Of a stretch of 64,000 nt of DNA, positions 55,891-64,000 are shown piece after piece. Source of the DNA: Blastobasis lacticolella (Eukaryota > Arthropoda > Insecta > Lepidoptera > Blastobasidae); NCBI GenBank assembly GCA_905147135.1, contig LR990048.1, positions 13,438,563 through 13,502,562 of the forward strand, given 5' to 3'. The notes below the pieces were generated by a model. It made no database searches and was not told the origin of the DNA. It was given only the letters and a program-made list of their open reading frames with translations. The translations under genes were made by a program, and so were the position numbers. Every line of letters starts with the position of its first letter. The stretch's first letter is position 1.

Positions 55891-57579
55891 ATGGAGAGCG
55901 TAAGCATTTTGTTGTTCCTCCAAGGGGTGGCGCTGCCGGCGCAGCATGCTGACTTAGTGTCGTCCGCGGTTCGCGTTGCCAACGCTGCGCTGGAGTCGCG
56001 CGTGGCCGCCGTCGTATGGAGTGACCCGCAGCGGGCCGCCGCCGGCCGCTTCGTGGCGCAGTACCGCAGCCCGGTGCTAACGGCGCCCGCGGACGCGCCG
56101 GAGGAACGCATACGTGACACGTTCCTCGCCGAGAAGTACCGACAGCTGGTGATCTTCGTCGACTCGACGTCGCCCTTCCAACGCTTCCTGGCGATTATCG
56201 GAACACACGTCATCCACCCTCTGCGTGTGATACTGGTACTGCTGGCCGACGCGACATCGACTCAACTAGAACTGAAGAATATCATGAGGACTGCATGGCT
56301 GCACAACGTGAGCGACATCGTTGCAGTGAGCGTTGACAGCAGTGGCAGTAAGATTCAGCTCTCGACTTATATGCCTTATGGAAAGAGAATATGTGGGAGC
56401 TGTGATCCTGTAACTCTAAATAACTTGACGAGTGATTTTTTTCCTAAAAAATTCAGGAATTTTTATGGGTGTCCCATTAGAGTACGCATTATTAATTACA
56501 AGCTCTACTTTAACTACAAATTAGAAAATAACATAATCATTTCCTTGAATGGAATAGATGGAAGGATAGTCGATATCATGGCCAAGAAACTGAATATGTC
56601 ATTAGCAGTTATCAATACAGATAAGAATTACACAGATGCCCTTGTCAGTCGACAAGCAGAATTGGTACTGCCATCTCTAATTATGAATGAGGAGCGGTAT
56701 ACATCAGCCCAAGTGATATTTACGAGCAAATTGACATGTGCATGTTTTGGGCCTAGACAAAGAGAAGTCTACACTTGGGCAAAGATATTGCTCCCATTTG
56801 CAACTGAAATGACTGTTTATATCGCGATTAGCTTTGGAGTATTTATCATTGCTACAAAATTTGTTCGACGATTTTCTCTCTCGAGGCCTACGCGAAGACG
56901 AAGTATTGTATTTCAAGCATTTGAGATATTCCTGGGTCAAGAAGTCCCATTTGAGACGAAATGTTATATTGTAAACAGTTTATTTGTGCTGTGGATTTGG
57001 ATTTGCCTTTTAATACGCATTCAGTATCAGGGAATACTAGTAAATACTTTGCAAAAAAATATACTTGAACCTAAGCTGGGTGCATTCGCTGAGGCAGTGA
57101 AAATAATTCCTAATTATGGCGGACAGGATTATTTCCGAGAAAACACAGTAGGAATAAAATTTAAAGAAAGATATCGAGTACTTTCGCTTGAGCAACAAAT
57201 ACCGTATTTAAGAGAAATAGGCAACGGCAAAAGGTTCTTAATATTTATGAATACTCGAACAGTGTCATGGGTCCTGAGCAGTGATGCTTTTCAAGTTTTG
57301 GATGAAAGTTTAATCGCCTTTAACACTGGTTTGCATGTGCAGCCGTCGTGGGCGGCTTACTCGGAAATGCGCAGAGTAATGAGCGTGGTGAAACAAGCTG
57401 GCTTAGACGATAAAGGCTATCAAGAGCATACATTTAAAATTTTGAGTGCTTCGCCGAAACCACTGAATATGAATGTATTAAAATCATGTTTCTATGTTTT
57501 AATTTTTATGTATATTGTTTGTTTTATTATTTTTGGAGTGGAAATTGCTTACAAAAGGTTGGAAGCTAAGGTTGTTTGA
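55891..57579 (+). CDS. ionotropic receptor (IR), intronless, copy 3
   Basis: 562 residues, about 99% identical to copy 1 by eye. Differences seen: E21D, G166R, FIVATK to FIIATK in TM1, FVVWIW to FVLWIW in TM2, EHKFKIFSA to EHTFKILSA, and KRFEAK to KRLEAK near the C-terminus. The frame is intact, with S1, TM1, pore, TM2, S2 and TM3 as in copy 1. It shares R166 with copy 2 but otherwise follows copy 1. Its promoter region differs most from the others because of the element at 54053-55327 and the SINE at 53760. The leader also lacks about 10 bp after TACGCAGAATTGTT. Expression may therefore differ from its paralogues. Ligand and subfamily are unresolved. Confidence 0.9.
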   Translation: MESVSILLFLQGVALPAQHADLVSSAVRVANAALESRVAAVVWSDPQRAAAGRFVAQYRSPVLTAPADAPEERIRDTFLAEKYRQLVIFVDSTSPFQRFLAIIGTHVIHPLRVILVLLADATSTQLELKNIMRTAWLHNVSDIVAVSVDSSGSKIQLSTYMPYGKRICGSCDPVTLNNLTSDFFPKKFRNFYGCPIRVRIINYKLYFNYKLENNIIISLNGIDGRIVDIMAKKLNMSLAVINTDKNYTDALVSRQAELVLPSLIMNEERYTSAQVIFTSKLTCACFGPRQREVYTWAKILLPFATEMTVYIAISFGVFIIATKFVRRFSLSRPTRRRSIVFQAFEIFLGQEVPFETKCYIVNSLFVLWIWICLLIRIQYQGILVNTLQKNILEPKLGAFAEAVKIIPNYGGQDYFRENTVGIKFKERYRVLSLEQQIPYLREIGNGKRFLIFMNTRTVSWVLSSDAFQVLDESLIAFNTGLHVQPSWAAYSEMRRVMSVVKQAGLDDKGYQEHTFKILSASPKPLNMNVLKSCFYVLIFMYIVCFIIFGVEIAYKRLEAKVV

Positions 57580-57618
57580 TTTATCATTTGTACGACTATC
57601 ATTAAGTTGAATAATTAG

Positions 57619-58111
57619 CATGGGCGTAGCCAGGTTTTGATTTTTGGGGGGGGAGGTTCAAGATCAAAACATATAAATATCGATCCGTACCCCACTTAAA
57701 ATATGGGGTTATCGTAATAAAAGTAACTGAAAATGATTTTTTTTTCCAATTATGGCTCAATTGACTCGGGGTGAACATGATACCTAAATATTACAAAAAC
57801 CAATGATGGCTCGGACTTTTTGGTATACCTACATAATGGCTGTTTAAATCCAAATGAAGTACGCGGCGCGATTGGTGTGAAAATTTATTAAATGAGCGAC
57901 CGCAGCGAGCTCGAATTTTTAAATTTTTGGTTAAAATGAGCTGGAGCAAACTTATTAAAGAAAACTAATGAATTAACGAGCGCAGCGAGCTCGGAAATTT
58001 TGGTATTTTGGCTGTAAAAATCTGGATTGATCACACGGCGCAGGCGGTGTGAAATTATTTCGGGGGGATTTGAACCCCCTGAACTCCCCCTCGCTTCGCC
58101 TATGATACTTC
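57619..58111. mobile_element. 493-bp GGCGTAGCC-type element, unit 3
   Basis: It starts CATGGGCGTAGCCAGG and ends CTCGCTTCGCCTATGATACT. It is flanked by TTAG at 57615-57618 and 58112-58115. Same site as in unit 1, absent from unit 2. Confidence 0.65.
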
Positions 58112-58252
58112 TTAGTATATACTAGGTATCTCTTCTAAAGTGTGTTTCACATTCAATATTATCGTAGTCGCACTCAATTGTTTTGTCTTTTTTATATTTT
58201 ACATATGGTGAGGGTATTTGTTATCGAATTATTAAGTTTGGTTTGGATTTAG

Positions 58253-58360
58253 AGGCGGCATCGCATTGGTAGCGCCCCTGGTGTTGCTGATGTCCATAGG
58301 CGAAAGTGACCACTTTCCATCATGTGGCCCGCATGCCTGTTTGTATGCCGTAGTACATTA
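58253..58360 (+). mobile_element. CR1/Jockey-like LINE 3' tail, unit 3
   Basis: GGTAGCGCCCCTGGTGTTGC and TGATGTCCATAGGCG, equivalent to 42233-42330. Confidence 0.65.
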
Positions 58361-60194
58361 AAAGAAAGAATTGTGTTTCTTGTTTTGTTTTCGTCGCATA
58401 ATAAAGATATGAATATACGTTGTTTATTAAAATCTTGAGTTAACCTCTTACAATAAATAGGTTGTAAACTTTTATGTAAACCGTTTAAGGTACTAGCTGG
58501 ATAACAATCGCGACAGCTGGCAAAAAACCATTTATTTACCATGTGCCTACTGCATATTGGGAATGAAAGTTAGCTACCAATATATTGGGAAAGGGACAGC
58601 ATGTGAGAAAAGGGACTGGCCAGTACGAGAAAAAAAGATGAGATTTATTACGATACGCATTAAATATTTACAAATACAATAATAATCCTACTAATCCTAC
58701 TATCTTACTAATATTATAAATGCGAAAGTTTGTAAGGATAGATGTTACTCCGTCACGCAAAACTACTGAATGGATTTTAATGATATTTGGCCGTAATATA
58801 GCTTATACCCGATTGCGATGCTATAGTACATATAAAGGCTATAATTTATCCCGAAATTCAATGAGGTTCCCGCGGGAACGGGTCTTGAACGTTATAAAAT
58901 AACTATATGCGTACGAAGTCGCCGGAAAAAGTTCGTAAATATTAAATCAATTATCACCAATACATACAGGGTGATCTTAGCCTCTGGACAAACAATGAAA
59001 CCCTGTTTAATACTGCTACTTAGCAGTGTCGTAAAACAGCTCTTTCATTAAATAGATTAAAAAACAAAAAAAAATCTAATATATTGAATTGTATCTTAAT
59101 CGGCAACAATAACAATATACTGTATAACAACAACACGAATCAGAATTAGTTATTGACAACTATGAGAAACGAGTGACGTTATGTCGTACTTCAAATCACA
59201 ATAAGTATTTTTTTAATTCAATATATCTGTCATCTGGCGTGGAGTTCTAATGCATTTTAAAAGAGTTTACAATGTTTTGAGTACTTTCTATTTATCCTAG
59301 ACCTTGCAACTACATACAGGTTGCTTCATAGTGATAAATTTAAAATAGTTGATTTTTCGATAAATACTGGACCGATTGTTCTGATACTTTGCAATTTAGT
59401 TTTAAATGCCCTGCTCTATTAGTAGTATTCGGCTTTGCCCAGAGCGTAAGGACACTCTGTATAAAATACTAAAAATTTAAAAAGTCGTCCATACTCTTTT
59501 CGTCTCTTTTAGTAACTTACCTTAGCGTTCACCAATTAGTAAATACCTATACCTACCTACTATATACACAGAGAGATAACTCAAACGCAAGCATCGACGT
59601 ATAGACCAACTGAAATCTAATTATGTCTTAATGGAACAGTTAGCCCTATCCCAGGCAGGTTCTATACCATAGCTTACACAGTTCTTGTACACATGCTTAG
59701 ACTCAAGGTATTAATTAATGTCATTACGCATTGAGAAAATAATAATAAATGAAATACTACTGCGCCCCGGAATGGTGCCCAAAAAGCTAGCTGTGTTGCC
59801 TCGTTGGATAGCGACGTTAATTCGTTGCCCGATGTACGAGCCAGTCTAGAATAGGTACATTTTTTGAAAAGTACATTAAAGAAAAGTAGTGGAGCCGAGC
59901 AGGCATAAGTATGATGTAGTGTGTTGCATACGTGTACTTCTTCAGCTTCATGCAAGCCGTGACATGGTAAGTTCGATTACCCCTGACCCCTGAGGTGGAG
60001 AAGCCTCAGCTTATACGAAAAACGGGAAAGTTATTACCAACGAGGAAATACCCATAACAATTTGGAAAACAACGGGGACTCGGAGCATACTCTTGGTCTC
60101 TTATCTATAGGATAATAACTATGGGGCTAAATATAATTACGCCCATTTATAGAGAGCTATGAAAATTCCATGTGAGATTATCAATACGTACAAT
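58361..60194. other. downstream flank of receptor 3
   Basis: Non-coding, collinear with 42331-44094 of unit 1, including the R1 repeat at about 58690-58945 and the block with GCGTAAGGACACTCTGTATA that unit 2 has lost. Confidence 0.5.
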
Positions 60195-60606
60195 ATTGTC
60201 TGTATTGTTTTACGCCCACAGACTGCAGCCCGGAGGTACCAATGTGCTCAGAGTCCTCCAGGAAGCTTTTGACATATTTATTTGTCATAGTGACATAGTG
60301 TATTTCGCTTTCATCGATCTGCAGAAGGCGTTTAACAGTCCTCGGGAGGAAGTATGGTGGGCTTTAAGATCAAAGTCTATGCTCGAGTTGTACATTGGAT
60401 TATCCAGTACGCCGACACTGGCAAGCGCCTTTAAAAGTATCGTAGGCTGTACTACCCCTTCCCAATTACAGTAAGTATTCAACAGGAGTCTGTACTTTCT
60501 GGATTTTGTTGCTAGTTCTTCGTTATGCTTGATGCCCTCTCAGCTGAAATTCTGAATCGCCCCCATGGTTTGTGGATTGCGCTTATGACATCATACCGGT
60601 GAGCAG
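60195..60606 (+). mobile_element. RTE-like LINE reverse transcriptase fragment, unit 3
   Basis: LQPGGTNVLRVLQEAFDIFI, VYFAFIDLQKAFNSPREEVW and KSMLELYIGLSST. Homology to the other units ends after CCGGTGAGCAG at 60606, which marks the right edge of the array. Confidence 0.7.
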
Positions 60607-60879
60607 TCTTACTGGATTTATTGCCAGGGTAAACACGTGGCAGGAAGTGTTACACTTAATATTACAATCCATTAAGCCGTTATGGCTGCAAACCTTATAC
60701 AATATCGATATTCATATATACTGTCGACAATCATAATAAATTCCTCCTTGTAATCATAATCGCCTGCGTGGTCGGGTAAAACACAGAAAGCCATTACAAT
60801 GGTACCTACAAACTAAAACGAAGTAAAAAATATTAATGATTTAGATTTAGATTAATTTATTATCCCAATTCCCCAATGA

Positions 60880-61058
60880 ACCGTGGCTTTGGCAGTGGAG
60901 TGGCATTTGCCTTTTACTGCCAGAGCAACGTGTTATAGAGGTGGGCAACGCATTAGCGATATTCTTGGTGTTGCTAATGTCTATAGGCAGTGGTGACCAC
61001 TTTCCATCAGGTGGCCCGCTTACCTGTTTGCCTACCGTATGACATTAAAAAAAAAAAA
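60880..61058 (+). repeat. poly-A-tailed interspersed repeat (LINE 3'-end related)
   Basis: CGTGGCTTTGGCAGTGGAGT, GCAACGTGTTATAGAGGTGG, CCATCAGGTGGCCCGCTTAC and a 13-A tail match 352-515 over most of their length. Confidence 0.65.
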
Positions 61059-61536
61059 ATTAAAACAATTTCATTATGATCATATTTATACAATATGTCA
61101 AAGATGTGTTTTTATTCAGGGATCGTCAAATGTGTAATTGTAGCTATACACATAACAGTAGGTAAATCGTTTAGCTTCTGCCTAAGTGCTTATTTTGGAC
61201 TTAGACTGAGAGAAGTCTTTTGAAGAAGGATATTTCTCCTATTTGCATCCCATATGACAATTATCGATTAGCTCGAATGCATTTGTCGTTATATCTCAAC
61301 TAGTGCATCAGTTTTTTTTTCTTTCTAAGCCCAAACGAAGAGGAGGTATCGTATTTCAACCAACCACGAAATGTTTCATAATGAACAGTTTCAAGTTCTC
61401 AAGAACGCATTAAATACCACGGAATATTAGTAGATAGTTTGCAAAATATTGTACTAGAGCCTTAACTAGGACCATTCGAGGAAGTACTGAAAATAGTACC
61501 CAATTTTGGTGGAAGTATTTATTTTCGTATTGAAAA

Positions 61537-61570
61537 ACAAAATTCTAGTACGTAGGTACTAGAATTTTGT
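61537..61570. repeat. 15-bp perfect hairpin in the IR pseudogene
   Basis: ACAAAATTCTAGTAC (61537-61551), loop GTAG, then the exact complement GTACTAGAATTTTGT (61556-61570). It lies where the receptor homology breaks. Confidence 0.85.
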
Positions 61571-62204
61571 TAGGATTTAAAATAAATATTACAAAGTTGA
61601 ATGGATATAGCTGAACATTGAACCTTCTCATTACCGAAGTCGGTCAGAAACTGTGTTTGTGAAAGTATTAAATTCAATAGTGAAGCCACTTTGTATTATA
61701 TCATTATGAATTGCATTTATTTTACATAATATAACTTAATCATTTATTAGCATTATCTTATACGTTTTTATAAAGAAGACGCTAAATATGGTGCAAACGT
61801 TCCGGTAGCGCGATACACGATTCGCGACAGACAGAGAAAGGGATAGAACGTGACGGCATTCGAGCTGCTGCATCAACGGTGGATATACGAGTGGAACAGA
61901 ATACAAAAATGTAAAATAATATCTAGTATCGGAATAAAACAGAAAGAATTATAATACTTAATTCATTATTTTTATTTCATGAAATTAATTCCAAATTATT
62001 ATTTAAAATTATTAATACTATCACTACTTTCACTTGAGGGACAAGTACAGTGTTTGAAAGATGTGGAAAACGGCAACAGGTTCTTGATTTGCAAATCCTG
62101 GGTAGTTATCCTGGATTCTGAATTACACCTCTTTTTAGGCGTCTTGAATTTTAGCTTATACTCATAAAGCTGTTTGTTTATTTGTGCATGCACAAGTCCG
62201 ATCC

Positions 62205-62495
62205 TGCATGTAGTACTGCTGCCATCTCTGGGGTGGATCAGCCAAATACCAACTGGCCGCTTTGGATTGAGTGGAAGAAGATAATTTGTAACCCGCAATT
62301 GATTGAGGCTAAGCTGCAGAGCCTCGAGCGTCGGCGTAAGGTTGCGCGTCTGTCGGTCTTCTACAGGTTGCATTTCGGAGAGTTGCGAAACAGTTACACG
62401 AACTCATTCCGCCGGCCCCTATCCGCCATTAGGCGACGCGATCCGGGCGAGCGCTTGATCCTTATGTCGTGGATCTTCCAGCTGTCCGCATGAGC
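62205..62495 (+). mobile_element. LINE 3' fragment inserted in the IR pseudogene
   Basis: The plus strand reads LQSLERRRKVARLSVFYRLH, FGELRNSYTNSF and RRPLSAIRRRDPGERL. This is the LxSLxxRRxVxxLxVFYRxxxGE region near the C-terminus of CR1/Jockey- or RTE-type LINE ORFs. It is truncated on both sides. Confidence 0.6.
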
Positions 62496-62748
62496 CGCTT
62501 TGGTTCAGCCTTTATAATGCGTATCCGGACATACGCAAAGTCATCGGTATGGTGAAACAAGCTGGCCTACTCGATAAGTTTGTGAAAAACAACCAATTTA
62601 AGAAACCTGAATAATTTGATAATTTTCCAAAACCTCAGTCATGAATGTGTTAAAATCTTGATTCTATGTTACAATGTTTATGTTTATTGTTTGTACTGTT
62701 ATTCTCGGAGTGAAAATTGCTTACATCATGCTAAAGTTGTATGTCTGA

Positions 62749-64000
62749 TTTATTATGTAATACACAGAGAAAAAAAATTATGTAATACCTGTCGGTAGAG
62801 TGCGCGCCAGATAACTAGACTCGAGACTGATGACATGAACGGTGAATGGAACTGGAGACAGCCATAAAGTTGTTGTCGCTGACTGTCTGTTAAATGTAGT
62901 TAGCGAGTCGTTATCTTGCGAACACTAGTATACACGTAGTAAGTAGCTAGAAGAAACATTTTTTGTGTTATGGGAGGCTTTTGTCATCGATTGATTATTT
63001 GCTTTGTGTAAATTGCTAAGATGTTTTTACGATTTATGACGGATATAGTGACAGACTGTACCCGTTCAATGCTTGTGGTGCCGACCCGAACATGGTATAA
63101 GGACAGCGGGATTGCGATTGGATTTAGTCGTAAGTGAATTCACAAAGTCAATACCTAAACAAATAGGCCGGTGGAAGGTACTGTAACCTTACAATACAGG
63201 TCATCCTAGTGTAAGGGACAGTGCTCACATGGGTTGGGTACATTATTTCATACCTACAACCTATAAAATCAAATTCATAGAAAAAAGACTGTGGATGGCT
63301 CCAAGACAGGCGTTTCCGGACTTGTTATATGTACAGTATTACAGATGGCAGCCGACAATATTTACAACATTTTGCTAACAGGAAGATTTTCTGTGACATA
63401 AAAGACAAATTGGAACTTTGTCGCATTCGATGGAGACTCAGCATTTAAAAGCTGGATTCCATATTTTGATTTTTGTGTACAGTGTATGTTAGTGGTGGAA
63501 AATTTTGAATTTAAATATATTAGTAATATAAGTAAGCTTCGGCTTAACGAAGTACTTATCTATTTAAAAGATATCTCTAACATCATAGATATAACGTTCA
63601 ATCTCTAGCGTCATAGGTATAAGGTTCATTGTTTTCGTATCAGTCCGTAAACTGGATTGAAACTGTCTGCAACTACAAACAACTTCTACACCGCTTCAGC
63701 GCTATGTCTACCACAGGGTACATACAAACGTTACCGGCATATACGGCCGAACAAACCCATTTGCCAATGAAAAGCAAACACAGGTACCTGAGGTTACCGC
63801 TGCACCAAAGTTATGGCAGAGCATGCATAATTTGCACTGAAACAAGAACATCTTCCACCAAGTCCAAGACAGATTCTCAATAATTAACATCTTGGAATTG
63901 ATTTTGTCAGGTAGGAAAACGTGTTTGAGAATTTGTCTGATTTTTTCCAGCACCTTTGGGCAAATTTTGTGACGATTTTCAAGATTATTTTCGGGATTAC
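62749..64000. other. right end of window, no recognised gene
   Basis: AT-rich sequence with a few short frames. A KTVDGSKTG string near 63280 faintly recalls a LINE RNase H motif, and the frame at 63629-63883 has a CIICTE cysteine pair. Neither is enough for a call. Confidence 0.35.

Larger units (their letters stand above)
51820..60606. repeat. receptor tandem unit 3 (~8.8 kb)
   Basis: It starts at GCTGACAAGTTGTTAGGACC and ends where RTE homology stops after CCGGTGAGCAG. It contains the receptor at 55891-57579, the solo LTR, a SINE, the 1275-bp inverted-repeat element and the 493-bp element. The left part matches unit 2; the gene and right part match unit 1. Confidence 0.8.
61188..62748 (+). 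pseudogene. ionotropic receptor pseudogene (fourth, older copy)
   Basis: Pieces of an IR related to the array survive with stops and frame shifts. 61188-61535 aligns to the TM1-to-S2 region, with counterparts of FGPRQREV, LLPFA, IRIQYQGILV and ILEPKLG. 62020-62150 aligns to LSLEQQ...GNGKRFL and SWVL. 62495-62748 aligns to AAYSEMRRV, VKQAGL, MNVLKSCFYVLIF and GVEIAYK up to a TGA stop. The N-terminal half is absent. About 450 bp of foreign sequence splits the S2 region, and a LINE fragment splits it again. A second short match to KIIPNY at about 61980 suggests an internal duplication. Divergence from the three intact copies is clearly larger than among them, so it predates the triplication. Confidence 0.75.

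Noticed and set aside
62182..62493. 103-codon basic frame in the receptor pseudogene
   Set aside because: It is the C-terminal piece of a LINE ORF and interrupts the receptor homology, so it is not a separate gene.
63629..63953. overlapping frames at the right edge with a CIICTE cysteine pair, considered as a piggyBac-type C-terminus
   Set aside because: The resemblance is limited to one cysteine pair and there are no catalytic motifs nearby.

Overview
This is nuclear DNA from an insect, almost certainly a moth or butterfly (Lepidoptera). The reasons are AT-rich intergenic sequence, spliced genes with GT-AG introns, tRNA-derived SINEs, and dense fragments of RTE-like, Jockey-like and CR1/Jockey-like LINEs together with short interspersed repeats of the kind common in lepidopteran genomes. 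There are no bacterial-style operons, rRNA genes or CRISPR arrays. Most of the window is transposon debris. Two gene families can be supported.

Family 1 (14.9-34.9 kb) encodes small four-helix membrane proteins that resemble the Snakeskin/MARVEL-like proteins of insects. A complete four-exon gene of 125 codons runs from 27527 to 34864 and has a 6.4 kb first intron. About 12 kb upstream lie two further sets of terminal exons, at 14886-15389 and 15764-16044. They begin in the same splice phase and encode the same TM3-loop-TM4 half, but no matching 5' exons are visible. The single intron of the first set carries a perfect 16-nt inverted repeat that abuts both splice sites. The second set is intronless at that position.

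Family 2 (39.8-62.7 kb) is a tandem array of intronless ionotropic receptor (IR) genes, which are divergent ionotropic-glutamate-receptor-like chemoreceptors. Three intact 562-residue copies are about 97-99% identical by manual comparison. They sit in units of 6.8-8.8 kb that start in a Jockey-like endonuclease fragment and end in an RTE-like reverse transcriptase fragment. A fourth, older copy at 61.2-62.7 kb is a pseudogene broken by insertions.

The three IR units act as empty-site controls for one another, so several insertions can be read with their target duplications. These are a solo LTR in units 2 and 3, a 493-bp element in units 1 and 3, a 1275-bp PIF/Harbinger-like element only in unit 3, and a 330-bp retroposed piece only in unit 2. 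The pattern conflicts with a simple duplication tree. Unit 3 looks like a recombinant, unit-2-like on its left and unit-1-like across the receptor gene. The 1275-bp element landed 7 bp upstream of the putative TATA box of the third receptor.

Layout: 1-14.8 kb, intergenic repeats; 14.9-16.0 kb, orphan terminal exons; 16-27.5 kb, intergenic with two decayed LINEs; 27.5-34.9 kb, the complete MARVEL-like gene; 35.9-38.8 kb, Jockey-like LINE and nested LINE ends; 37.7-60.6 kb, the IR triplication; 61.2-62.7 kb, IR pseudogene; 62.8-64 kb, nothing recognised. All alignments were done by eye.
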